Part shown: positions 44,656 through 52,162 of the stretch, piece after piece
How positions within the stretch are numbered: position 1 is the stretch's first letter
Layout of the letters: each line of letters opens with the position of its first letter
Origin: a virus
DNA: 64,000 nucleotides
Reading direction: 5' to 3' (one strand)
Virus record (IMG/VR): IMGVR_UViG_3300005613_000050
Span: 1-64,000 of that record
Program-made: the position numbers and the translations under genes
Notes under the pieces: model-generated
Databases searched by the model: none
The model's input: the letters and a program-made list of their open reading frames with translations, nothing else
Told to the model about the DNA's origin: nothing

Positions 44656-45495
44656 ATGAAAAAGATTGAAGTTATTAACTTAAAAGATATTTTGGCTGAC
44701 GAAGCATTTAACTGTCGTGGCCGTATTATGGGTACAGATGTTATTGACCTATCTAAAGATATTGAAGAGAATGGTCTTGATAGCCCTGTTACCATACAGA
44801 CTTGGGATAAAGACGGCTATAAATACCGTCTAGTTGCAGGGTTCCGGCGGTTCATGGCTCATCGCGTCCTTAAGAAAGAAAATATTGAATGTATTGTTCG
44901 TGAGTTTACAGATGAAAAAGAAGCACGACTCATGAATATGCGTGAAAATATTATACGCAAAGAGTTGAATATCTTGCAAGAAGCTAAATCTATTAATCGT
45001 CTTTTAGCCATGGGTATGGGTATTAAAGCTATTGCTAAAGAGTTCTCACGTTCAGTAACTTGGGCACAAGTTCGTAAGGATTTGCTTGATCTACCAGAAG
45101 AGATTCAAAGTGAAGCAGCAGCAGGGCTATTAAATCAAAAACAAATTAAACAGCTTTGTAAGTTGCCAACTAAAGATATGCAATATGCAGCTACAAGAAA
45201 AATTAAAGACGCTAAATTCCGTGGTGATGATATGCCTCGAATAACACCTAAAGTAAAAGAAAGTTCTCATGTTAAACGTCTACGGAAAAAGGTTGAGATC
45301 TTTTATATGCAAATGCACATCCAGAAAGCAATTAGTAATAACATTGGTACACGTTGTTTAGCTTGGGCAGCAGGGGAGATTAGTGATGCAGAGATTTTCA
45401 ATGAAGTTGAAAAAATAGCGCAAGATAAAGGTATATCCTATATTAAGCCAACTCATAGTGTTGCTACTCTTGTAGACCATGACCCAAGGGGGTAA
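44656..45495 (+). CDS. ParB/Spo0J-family protein
   Basis: The 279-aa product is a clear ParB relative: IEENGLDSPVTIQT, the arginine motif YRLVAGFRRFMAHRVL, ENIIRKELNILQEAKSINRL, and a helix-turn-helix GIKAIAKEFSRSVTWAQVRK. GGAG lies seven bases before ATG 44656. A palindrome copy lies at codons 5-9 (VINLK). No ParA is present, so a regulator or site-binding role is more likely than partition. Confidence 0.85.
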   Translation: MKKIEVINLKDILADEAFNCRGRIMGTDVIDLSKDIEENGLDSPVTIQTWDKDGYKYRLVAGFRRFMAHRVLKKENIECIVREFTDEKEARLMNMRENIIRKELNILQEAKSINRLLAMGMGIKAIAKEFSRSVTWAQVRKDLLDLPEEIQSEAAAGLLNQKQIKQLCKLPTKDMQYAATRKIKDAKFRGDDMPRITPKVKESSHVKRLRKKVEIFYMQMHIQKAISNNIGTRCLAWAAGEISDAEIFNEVEKIAQDKGISYIKPTHSVATLVDHDPRG

Positions 45496-45498
45496 GCT

Positions 45499-45690
45499 AT
45501 GAAAATTGAAGAGTTATCAAATAAAGAACTATATGAAATATATTCTTACTACTTCATGGAACGGCTACCAAAAGGAGCAAAAATATCAAAAATGGCTCAC
45601 GGTACATCTAACCATGAAGTGACATGTATTTATACAAAAGATAATAAACAATACTTTACAAGCGAAATTATACCGGAGAGGTTACGATGA
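45499..45690 (+). CDS. Hypothetical protein (63 aa)
   Basis: Charged small protein (MKIEELSNKELYEIYSYYFM), unrecognised. Overlaps the polymerase start by four bases and has GGGGG-type ribosome site. Possibly coupled to polymerase translation. Confidence 0.6.
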   Translation: MKIEELSNKELYEIYSYYFMERLPKGAKISKMAHGTSNHEVTCIYTKDNKQYFTSEIIPERLR

Positions 45691-47903
45691 TTTATTATGA
45701 TACAGAGACTTGTGGCTTTAAAGGTCCGATGGTTTTGCTTCAATATGCTGTAAATGAAGGTCCGATACAATTAGTAAACATTTGGAAACAACCAGTTGAA
45801 GAGACTTTAGAATTAATTGAGTGTATGTTGCAGGATACTAATTGTGCTTTCAATTTAGTTTTTGACCATTTCCAACTCTGTAAAATTTATGGTATGTTTG
45901 AGCTTTTACCTAATCATACAAAATGCCCTCAAGATTATTTAGATGAGTTAACAACTCAAGAGTGGCATGATATTGAGAAGAGAGCAAGAGACGTAAAATG
46001 CCTTAAACCTAAAAATTGTTTTGATGTTATGCTACACGCACGTAAAGGTCCTTATCAAAGTACAATGGATCGTAAAGACATTTGGGTGAAACGTGTACCA
46101 ACGGCTATAGCTCAACAGTTAGCTGATACACTTGAAGAGCTTATACCTTTAAAGAAGATTTATTTTTCAGGTTTTAAAGACAAAAACAGAAAACATTGGC
46201 AAGTCGAAGATATTATTGACGCTGAAGGTGAGGTCGTAACAAACCTAAAAAATATTGTCTTGAGGTTTCGAGCGTCTTCTGCCCTTAAGAATCTAGCTGT
46301 TGATGCTCTTGGTCTTGATGAGAATGATGTTCTTCGTTTCGGGACTATTGGTGTTGATAAGCACTATTATCCTAATGAGGATAAATATGTCCCATATGGT
46401 AGTGATTGGGTTGGGAAGATTATTCACCATATTAACTATTGGGCTTTTAATCCATTGGCTAAGCAATACGCAGGAGACGATGTAAAATATGTCAGAGAAC
46501 TTTATCATTATTTCGGTGATCCTCCTGTTGGTGACGCTGACTCTGAGCTTGCCGCGATGGTGGCAGCAGTAAGATGGAAAGGTTTTAGTGTTGATTGCGG
46601 TAAGCTATCTGAGTTAGCAACTCAAGCCCGAGCTAAAGCAGAAAATATCCCTACTGCACCTTCTACTGCTAAGAAGTATTTAATACAGCATATGAATGAA
46701 TTTGAACGAAGCATTATCCAAGAGTCCACAAAAAAGGTTGTTCTTCAAGAAGTAGCAAAATGGAAAGATCACCCCGCTGCTAAAGCCGCTAGAGATATTC
46801 TGCAAGCAAGACAAGCATTAAAAGAGGTTGAACTTTATGATAAACTTATTGCTGCGGAGCGGTTCCATGCCGGCTTTAGAATCATTGGTACAAAAAGCAC
46901 ACGTATGTCGGGTAGTGATGGTCTTAATCCTCAAGGTATTAAGAAAGACGGTAAAGTCAGAAGTTGTTTTGGTCTTGCTCCAGATGGTATGATACTATGT
47001 GGTGGTGATTTTGACGCATTTGAAGTGAGTCTAGCGGAAGCTATTTACAATGACGCTGAACTCCGTAAAGTTCTTTTAAGTGGTAAGAAGCTCCATGCTC
47101 TGTTTGCCATGTCTATGTACCCAGGTTCTACTTATGAAGAGATTATGGAGGAAAATAAGCGCGATGAATTTGATCCACAATATGTAAATGGTACACGTTA
47201 TAAAGATGGTAAGCAAGGTGTTTTTGGTAAGATTTATGGTGGCGATTATAACACAATGGTACAGAAACTTGGACTTTCAGAGGAGGTAGCCAAACAAGCT
47301 GAAGCTAATTTTGAGCGTCAATTTCCGGGTATTGCCAAAGCTAGGATGCGTATACAAGATATGTTTTGTTGTATGACACAGCCTAATGGCATTGGTTCAC
47401 AAGTCATTTGGAAAGAACCTAAAGATTATATTGAAAGCATTTTTGGGTTCCGTAGATATTTTACCCTAGAGAATAAGATTTGTAAAGCTCTTTATGATTT
47501 AGCACAGAATCCACCTAAAGAATGGAGAAACATTCGTGGTAAGATTATTCGTAGAGAGCGAACACAAACAATCTCAGGTGCAACAATGAGTGGTTTATAT
47601 GCGGCAGCTTTCAATATTCAATCACAAAATATGAGAGCAGCTTCAAACCATGAGATACAAAGTCCGGGCGCAACAATAACTAAAGAAGTACAAAATGCCA
47701 TTTGGAGCCACCAACCTATTGGTATACATGATTTCAAAGTGATGCCCTTAAATATTCATGATGAAATCATGACAGCAGTTGCTCCAGAGTTAGTAAATCA
47801 AGTTAAAGAGACGGTCGAAGCTAAAGTAGAAAGTTACAGGGATCGTGTCCCACTTATCGCTCTTGAATGGAAGGCAGGATTAAAATCATGGGGAGAGAAA
47901 TAA
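45687..47903 (+). CDS. DNA polymerase, family A with 3'-5' exonuclease domain
   Basis: The 738-aa product has an exonuclease start (YYDTETCGF at residues 3-11 and FNLVFDHFQL) and the polymerase motifs: A GGDFDAFEVSLAE near 439 (catalytic Asp), B KQGVFGKIYGG near 510-520, and C NIHDEIMT near 690. It replicates the phage genome. In motif A the usual DYSQIELR is replaced by DFDAFEVSL, a phage-type variant. In-frame palindrome variants encode ELTTQ (45945), ELATQ (46611) and ELVNQ (47787). Confidence 0.92.
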   Translation: MIYYDTETCGFKGPMVLLQYAVNEGPIQLVNIWKQPVEETLELIECMLQDTNCAFNLVFDHFQLCKIYGMFELLPNHTKCPQDYLDELTTQEWHDIEKRARDVKCLKPKNCFDVMLHARKGPYQSTMDRKDIWVKRVPTAIAQQLADTLEELIPLKKIYFSGFKDKNRKHWQVEDIIDAEGEVVTNLKNIVLRFRASSALKNLAVDALGLDENDVLRFGTIGVDKHYYPNEDKYVPYGSDWVGKIIHHINYWAFNPLAKQYAGDDVKYVRELYHYFGDPPVGDADSELAAMVAAVRWKGFSVDCGKLSELATQARAKAENIPTAPSTAKKYLIQHMNEFERSIIQESTKKVVLQEVAKWKDHPAAKAARDILQARQALKEVELYDKLIAAERFHAGFRIIGTKSTRMSGSDGLNPQGIKKDGKVRSCFGLAPDGMILCGGDFDAFEVSLAEAIYNDAELRKVLLSGKKLHALFAMSMYPGSTYEEIMEENKRDEFDPQYVNGTRYKDGKQGVFGKIYGGDYNTMVQKLGLSEEVAKQAEANFERQFPGIAKARMRIQDMFCCMTQPNGIGSQVIWKEPKDYIESIFGFRRYFTLENKICKALYDLAQNPPKEWRNIRGKIIRRERTQTISGATMSGLYAAAFNIQSQNMRAASNHEIQSPGATITKEVQNAIWSHQPIGIHDFKVMPLNIHDEIMTAVAPELVNQVKETVEAKVESYRDRVPLIALEWKAGLKSWGEK

Positions 47904-47908
47904 AAGAA

Positions 47909-48307
47909 ATGTCTTCTATAGTTCAAGATCGAATAAATAGACTAAGGAGACTAAAATATTTTTTAGATAATCAAACTAAAATCAACGAAGAAGTTAAAGA
48001 CACTATTGATAATTTTTTAGATACCAATCTCGCTTTAGTTGAGTTTGAGTTGTTTAAAGCTATGTTACAAGATAATACACCTATAGACGCATTATCTGAT
48101 AACCGCTTACGAACAATAGCTAAAGCATTAGGGGTACCACGTTATCGCTACTTAACTCGGCAAGAATTATTGGTACTTATCGAAAAAGAAGGAGAAGTTT
48201 ATGGCACTACATACTCACATCCCAATGCAGCATCCAAAAGAACCCTCAGAAGAATTTGTGCGCGAGACGCTAAAAACCTTAAAAATAAGGTTCCCGAAGA
48301 AGGCTAA
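47909..48307 (+). CDS. Hypothetical helical protein (132 aa)
   Basis: N-terminal coiled helix (RINRLRRLKYFLDNQTKINE) and a SAP-like stretch (DNRLRTIAKALGVPRYRYLTRQELLVLIEK) that could bind DNA. Start may be ATG 47888, which overlaps the polymerase end, or 47909. The last 107 bases overlap the next gene in another frame, unusually long for this genome. Confidence 0.55.
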   Translation: MSSIVQDRINRLRRLKYFLDNQTKINEEVKDTIDNFLDTNLALVEFELFKAMLQDNTPIDALSDNRLRTIAKALGVPRYRYLTRQELLVLIEKEGEVYGTTYSHPNAASKRTLRRICARDAKNLKNKVPEEG

Positions 48308-48476
48308 AATTAAAAGTATTATGCCGGAGTTCCAAGAATATATGGCTATCAGGCGTTTGATGCCAGACGCTGCTTGGGAGAACTATAGAACACTCGGTAT
48401 TAGGGATTTAACAGAGATTAAACTAATGAATAAGGCTATTAAAGCCCTACGTAAAGGAGTAAAAGAAAATGGCTAG
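48201..48476 (+). CDS. Hypothetical protein (91 aa)
   Basis: Basic helical product (FVRETLKTLKIRFPKKAKIK). A strong AAGGAG six bases before ATG 48201 supports it despite the 107-base overlap with the upstream gene. Ends in ALRKGVKENG, overlapping the next start. Confidence 0.6.
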   Translation: MALHTHIPMQHPKEPSEEFVRETLKTLKIRFPKKAKIKSIMPEFQEYMAIRRLMPDAAWENYRTLGIRDLTEIKLMNKAIKALRKGVKENG

Positions 48477-48708
48477 GAAAAATATTATCAGTATTAAGAA
48501 ACAGAAAGACCTGCTTAAAGATTGTGTGTTTAATAGTACGGCTTGTAAGCAAATGCAAATCATTATTGATATGGATGATATTAGCTATTACAAGAATCGT
48601 GCTATTGAGTTTATAACTCAAGGGAAATTAGTTGAAGCTCAAATGTTACTTAATATTGCGAGGTATAAAAATGAGGAGTCTAAAAGCGAGAAAAAAGCAC
48701 GGTCCTGA
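48469..48708 (+). CDS. Hypothetical protein (79 aa)
   Basis: Lysine-rich helical protein. A variant palindrome at 48607 encodes EFITQ. Overlaps the nuclease start by 38 bases. Confidence 0.55.
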   Translation: MARKNIISIKKQKDLLKDCVFNSTACKQMQIIIDMDDISYYKNRAIEFITQGKLVEAQMLLNIARYKNEESKSEKKARS

Positions 48709-49009
48709 ATGGTACATACAACAAGACATTATTAAATTCTTAAGAGCCAGGGAATGGTTTGTGAAGCCTACACATGGTAATGCCCATCAAAGCGGCTTTC
48801 CTGACTTGTTCTGTTGCCATAGGAAATATGGGTATAGATGGGTTGAGGTAAAGAACCCTAAGAGCTATAAATTTACACCTGCTCAAAAAGAGTGTTTCCC
48901 TTTATTTTGTGCTAATGGTAGTGGTATATGGGTAATGACTGCTGCCACAGAAGAAGAGTATCAGAAAATTTTAAAACATCCTTTTAATTGGTGGCAATAT
49001 TTAAAATAA
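48671..49009 (+). CDS. VRR-NUC domain nuclease
   Basis: The 112-aa product carries the compact PD-(D/E)XK signature SGFPDLFCCHR...YRWVEVKNP (catalytic Asp, Glu and Lys), typical of VRR-NUC proteins that cut branched or flapped DNA. Start at ATG 48671 (MRSLKARKKHG) with a weak GCGAGG. Its place beside polymerase and helicase fits recombination or repair. Confidence 0.8.
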   Translation: MRSLKARKKHGPEWYIQQDIIKFLRAREWFVKPTHGNAHQSGFPDLFCCHRKYGYRWVEVKNPKSYKFTPAQKECFPLFCANGSGIWVMTAATEEEYQKILKHPFNWWQYLK

Positions 49010-49018
49010 GGAAAAATG

Positions 49019-49498
49019 ATGAAAAATGCGCTCATGTTATTAGACACAGGTAATCTCTTTTATAATGTAAGTAAAAAGTTCCCGAACCATAGAATTAACT
49101 ATGCTAATTTTCTTAAAACTATACCAGATGATTTTGACACTGTTAAGAAAATTGCTTTTGGTTCTTACCGTGAAGAAAATAAGAGGGCAATGTCATTTAT
49201 GTTTGCTCTTAGTAAACTTGATTTCGTTGTTCGTTTCAAAAAGTTAGTAGATCAAAAATTCTATAAACCTACTATTGATATTGTTATTGAAGCATATGAA
49301 AATATTGATATTGATTGTCTTATCTTAGGTTCTAATAATCTTAGTCTACTACCTTTAATTAAAAAATTCAAAGAAAGAGGTATTAAGGTATATGTTGTGG
49401 GGTGTAATATGCCTAAACCTTTTGAGCATATAGCAGATAAAATTATTGAGATAAATGAGGAGTTTCTAGCAGATGAAGTTAATAACTCAAAAGAATAA
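49019..49498 (+). CDS. NYN/PIN-like ribonuclease domain protein
   Basis: The 159-aa product begins KNALMLLDTGNLFYNV, with a metal-binding Asp, then TIDIVIEAYENIDIDCLILG and SLLPLIKKFKERGIKVYVVG, the order of NYN (LabA-like) domains. These are usually RNases. Ends with a palindrome copy (EVNNS), which overlaps the next gene's first codons in a different frame. Confidence 0.7.
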   Translation: MKNALMLLDTGNLFYNVSKKFPNHRINYANFLKTIPDDFDTVKKIAFGSYREENKRAMSFMFALSKLDFVVRFKKLVDQKFYKPTIDIVIEAYENIDIDCLILGSNNLSLLPLIKKFKERGIKVYVVGCNMPKPFEHIADKIIEINEEFLADEVNNSKE

Positions 49499-49871
49499 TT
49501 CCTGTATACTATATTCTTTAGCTATGTGTTTAAACCTAGATCCTCAAGAGTTAATAACTTATGCTGGTCATGATGGCACTGAGATGTTCGGTGATAAAGA
49601 TAGGGCATACACGATTGAAGAGTTTGTAACTTTTCTCTTCAATCGTGGCTATTGTGCTATACCTTTTGTTCGTCGTGCTGGATACAATGGTAAAGTTATT
49701 AACTTTAAGAATGACCCACCTTTACATTATCAGGGTATTTTAATTTATGGTAATCACGCTGTAGCTTGGGATGGTGAACATATTTATGACCCACGTGGTA
49801 AAGTTACTAACTTTAATCAAGATTGGGATGTGTTTTGGCTTATTGAGTTGTTACTCAATAATAATTTTTGA
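49473..49871 (+). CDS. Papain-like cysteine peptidase-fold protein
   Basis: The 132-aa product has NNSCILYSLAMCLN with Cys11 near the N-terminus, and GNHAVAWDGEHIYDPRG with His and Asp at C39-like spacing, suggesting a cysteine-histidine-aspartate triad. It could be a peptidase, a transglutaminase-like enzyme or an immunity factor. Four palindromes lie within it (49476, 49548, 49693, 49801), the densest cluster in any gene. Confidence 0.6.
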   Translation: MKLITQKNNSCILYSLAMCLNLDPQELITYAGHDGTEMFGDKDRAYTIEEFVTFLFNRGYCAIPFVRRAGYNGKVINFKNDPPLHYQGILIYGNHAVAWDGEHIYDPRGKVTNFNQDWDVFWLIELLLNNNF

Positions 49872-49884
49872 GTTTGAGTTTTAC
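49845..49884 (+). promoter_or_regulatory. 38-bp control element, copy B
   Basis: GTTACTCAATAATA then TGAGTTTGAGT, close to 38819-38857. It starts within the last codons of the peptidase-like gene and lies upstream of the sigma-gene promoter. Confidence 0.6.
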
Positions 49885-49919
49885 ACGAAAAAAAAGTTTT
49901 TACAATGATTTTTTCGTGT
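49883..49919 (+). terminator. AT-rich hairpin before the sigma-gene promoter
   Basis: ACACGAAAAAA pairs with TTTTTTCGTGT across a 15-base loop. It ends the upstream operon, working on either strand. Confidence 0.65.
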
Positions 49920-49947
49920 TTGACAAAGGCGTTTTTTGTGGTAAAAT
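49920..49947 (+). promoter_or_regulatory. Promoter of the sigma-factor gene
   Basis: TTGACA, a 16-base spacer and TAAAAT. It has consensus -35 and lacks the ATATGCTAT spacer of the other promoters, so it is of another class, perhaps host-read early. Copies B and C of the 38-bp element flank it in opposite directions. Confidence 0.75.
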
Positions 49948-49973
49948 TAATACATTAATATGGCGCGGAGGTC

Positions 49974-50060
49974 ATGCAAAATTTACTAACTCCAACTCAA
50001 ACAATGTTTTTGAGTAATTACTTAAAGTTACTAAATCAAGAGGGGATTATATGTTTTTAA
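49974..50060 (+). CDS. Possible leader peptide before the sigma factor
   Basis: A 28-codon frame, MQNLLTPTQTMFLSNYLKLL and on, follows GGAGG closely (2 bases, too near for efficient use) and overlaps the sigma start. It is read through the inverted control element and a palindrome variant. Low confidence. Confidence 0.3.
   Translation: MQNLLTPTQTMFLSNYLKLLNQEGIICF
49981..50023 (-). promoter_or_regulatory. 38-bp control element, copy C, inverted
   Basis: The reverse complement begins AAGTAATTACTCAAAAACAT and ends TTGAGTTGGAGT, matching copies A and B. It lies between the promoter and the sigma start codon. Confidence 0.6.
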
Positions 50061-50743
50061 AAGGCATACCTTATTTAAAAGGGAAAAGACATCCAAGCGT
50101 ACTAACGTCACAAAAATATAATAGATTAGACGAGAGTGAACTCCTTGATTTAGTAACTTATTACTTTAAACATCAAGACCAAGAATCAAGAGACAAGATT
50201 ATTGAGTCTCATATGCCTTTGGCTTTGAACATTGCTTCAAAATATATTTATAAACGACCAAATAAAGCGGACGAGATTCAAGCCGAAGCAGTAGCAGCTT
50301 TATGTAAGTTAGTAACTCAAGCAAAAGAAAAAATGTATGATACAGATATAACTAAATATTTACGTTGTAACATACACGGGGCTATAGCTACATACTTGCG
50401 TTACGATAATTTATTCGCATTACCTGCGGGTGAGAAATGTAGAGTATATAGTCTTGCACCTAAAATAGAAAAAGGTAAAGAAGACCCAGACAACATAGCG
50501 TACACAAACGAAACAGAATCGTCTGCACTCCCTCCGAGTACAGATGATCACCTGTTAGATATTTTTGAATCTTTAGAATGTCTAACACATATAGAAAAGA
50601 AAATAATCTTGTTGAGGGTGGAAGGGTACAATGATCCTGAAATCGCTGAACAGCTAGGATATACTAAAAACCGTATTGGTCAATACAGGAAAGATATAGG
50701 TAATAAACTTAAGTTAGTAACTCTATCAAAAAGGAGAGTATGA
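50051..50743 (+). CDS. Sigma-70 family RNA polymerase sigma factor
   Basis: The 230-aa product has region 2 (RDKIIESHMPLALNIASKY, then DEIQAEAVAALCKLV) and region 4 with helix-turn-helix (LTHIEKKIILLRVEGYNDPE, then IAEQLGYTKNRIGQYRKDI). It should direct host RNA polymerase to phage promoters, probably those with the ATATGCTAT spacer. Region 1 is absent and the 2-4 linker is long and acidic. Two palindromes encode KLVTQ (50306) and KLVTL (50711). Confidence 0.85.
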   Translation: MFLKGIPYLKGKRHPSVLTSQKYNRLDESELLDLVTYYFKHQDQESRDKIIESHMPLALNIASKYIYKRPNKADEIQAEAVAALCKLVTQAKEKMYDTDITKYLRCNIHGAIATYLRYDNLFALPAGEKCRVYSLAPKIEKGKEDPDNIAYTNETESSALPPSTDDHLLDIFESLECLTHIEKKIILLRVEGYNDPEIAEQLGYTKNRIGQYRKDIGNKLKLVTLSKRRV

Positions 50744-51171
50744 TGGAATATTTTAATAAAGTATTCTTTAACCCACCTTATCGTATTACTGCTACGCTTA
50801 TTAAAAAGATTCAAGAAACTGGATTATTTGAAAATCTACCAGAACAAAGTAATCTTTGTTCTAATTTAGGATGTGATTGTACAAGTATTACAGAATATAT
50901 ACATGGTACTCGTGATGGTAAAAAGGGTATGTTTTTATCTGATCTTGTTCTTGCTGTTGATGAATATTGTACTCGCATGAACATTCTTCTCACAGACAAA
51001 GATGGGAAACACGAAATAAGCATCCATAACTATCACCCAGAATTTGAATCAAATTACACATATATTCGTCCATATGTCTTTGAACCAAATTTTGGTCATG
51101 GGGTTAAATGGATTGAGTTAGCACCCAATAAATGTACTAAGTTGTTTAAACGATGGGAAAATATGATTTAA
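50743..51171 (+). CDS. Hypothetical protein (142 aa)
   Basis: Unrecognised mixed protein with cysteine cluster near 40-47 (CSNLGCDCTS). Coupled to the sigma gene by overlap (ATGATGG). Precedes the tRNA locus. ATG 50743 is favoured by AAGGAGAG spacing. Confidence 0.6.
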   Translation: MEYFNKVFFNPPYRITATLIKKIQETGLFENLPEQSNLCSNLGCDCTSITEYIHGTRDGKKGMFLSDLVLAVDEYCTRMNILLTDKDGKHEISIHNYHPEFESNYTYIRPYVFEPNFGHGVKWIELAPNKCTKLFKRWENMI

Positions 51172-51181
51172 TAACTTAAAT

Positions 51182-51267
51182 AGGCATATGGCGGAATGGC
51201 AGACGCAACGGATTTAAAATCCGTTTCTCATAAGAGAGTGAGGGTTCGACTCCCTCTATGCCTACCA
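51182..51267 (+). tRNA. tRNA-Leu(UAA), CCA encoded
   Basis: Seven-base acceptor stem AGGCATA/TATGCCT, D arm GGCGGAATGGCAGACGC, anticodon stem ACGGA/TCCGT with loop TTTAAAA giving anticodon TAA, long variable arm of class II type, T arm GAGGGTTCGACTCCCTC, discriminator A and encoded CCA. It reads UUA, the leucine codon favoured here and used in GAG-TTA palindrome copies. Confidence 0.95.
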
Positions 51268-51273
51268 TTTTTA

Positions 51274-51319
51274 GGGTCTATAGCTCAGTTGGTCGTAGGT
51301 TCAAGTCCTACCAGACCCA
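51274..51319 (+). tRNA. tRNA remnant lacking the anticodon arm
   Basis: Seven bases after the tRNA-Leu gene, GGGTCT pairs with AGACCC as acceptor stem, followed by a D-loop-like AGCTCAGTTGG and a full T arm GTAGGTTCAAGTCCTAC. The D-stem 3' half, anticodon arm and variable loop are missing. The ends resemble a tRNA-Ile of the GGGTCT type with a deletion between two GGT repeats. It cannot decode. No CCA is encoded (AGACCCAT). Confidence 0.75.
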
Positions 51320-51333
51320 TTTAAGGGGATAAT

Positions 51334-51675
51334 ATGACTAAAGTCAAATGTATGATAACCTTTACTGACGAATACGAACTTGACCCTGAACTTTACCCTG
51401 AGGGTAGTAATATCCAAGATATGATTGCCATTGATATGGCATCAGCGCAGAAAGACCCAATAACGTTTTGTAATGATATGCCTTGTGAAATCGATATTAA
51501 AGTTAATAACTCAGTTTCGCTCAAAGAACTTATCAATGAGTTTTTCTCTATTTTAGAAGAGACAGAGGTATCGGACAGTGGTACAGAATTTCACCCAACA
51601 ACCATAAACAGTTGTAGAGTCTTTAAGACACAAAGGCTAGGTGAGCTTATTGCAGCCATTAAGGAGCAATTATGA
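51334..51675 (+). CDS. Hypothetical acidic protein (113 aa)
   Basis: Acidic small protein, unrecognised. A palindrome copy (51500) encodes VNNS. AAGGGG precedes the start, and it overlaps the next gene by four bases. Confidence 0.6.
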   Translation: MTKVKCMITFTDEYELDPELYPEGSNIQDMIAIDMASAQKDPITFCNDMPCEIDIKVNNSVSLKELINEFFSILEETEVSDSGTEFHPTTINSCRVFKTQRLGELIAAIKEQL

Positions 51676-51989
51676 TTATATATGAACCAGATACAAGAAC
51701 CAAAATTATTATCAAACATGATGCAGGGTATCGTGAAGAATGTAAAATCAGAGACAGTATGGTTGAGTTAGCAGATCAAGATATGCAACTTATTGATATT
51801 CTTGATGCAGCTATCTCCACTGATACACAACTTGAACGTCTTCAAGATCGCTATTATCATGCCGATACTCTTCTTGATAATATTAAAGCCCATCTTGATA
51901 AGCTACCGAGAAAACCACTTAAAGAAGATCTTGTTAATTTTGTTAAAGATCTTCAAAGTGAAATTGAAAACTCATACCATGAATTTTAA
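51672..51989 (+). CDS. Hypothetical coiled-coil protein (105 aa)
   Basis: Acidic helical protein with leucine-rich heptads (LLDNIKAHLDKLPRKPLKED). AAGGAG before ATG. Last gene before a terminator-like hairpin. Confidence 0.6.
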   Translation: MIIYEPDTRTKIIIKHDAGYREECKIRDSMVELADQDMQLIDILDAAISTDTQLERLQDRYYHADTLLDNIKAHLDKLPRKPLKEDLVNFVKDLQSEIENSYHEF

Positions 51990-52001
51990 CTCGCAGGTTT
52001 A

Positions 52002-52050
52002 TTTACCGGAGTGTGTAAGATACGCACTCCACTTTTGGAGGGCGTTTTTT
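52002..52050 (+). terminator. Terminator with competing upstream hairpin
   Basis: CGCACTCC pairs with GGAGGGCG (one mismatch), followed by TTTTTT. The same CGCACTCC can pair with an upstream GGAGTGTG near 2000 bases into this segment (52000-52010), which would prevent the terminator. This is attenuator-like. Confidence 0.6.
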
Positions 52051-52051
52051 A

Positions 52052-52144
52052 ATGAGATACGTTTGTGGTTTCCTCATTATAAGCTTTTTAATATTCTATT
52101 TTATTTGTCTCTATAGGGCTATAGATTCTTGGAGAAAGAGTTAA
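52052..52144 (+). CDS. Small transmembrane peptide (30 aa)
   Basis: MRYVCGFLIISFLIFYFICL is one hydrophobic helix followed by a basic end. GGAGGG lies nine bases upstream within the terminator stem. Its stop is the TAA inside a palindrome copy (52138). Confidence 0.5.
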   Translation: MRYVCGFLIISFLIFYFICLYRAIDSWRKS

Positions 52145-52162
52145 TAACTTAAAGGGGAAGGT

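Noticed and set aside
48469-48999. VRR-NUC region as a self-splicing intron or homing endonuclease
   Set aside because: No split gene flanks it and the motif is of the PD-(D/E)XK type found in replication modules.
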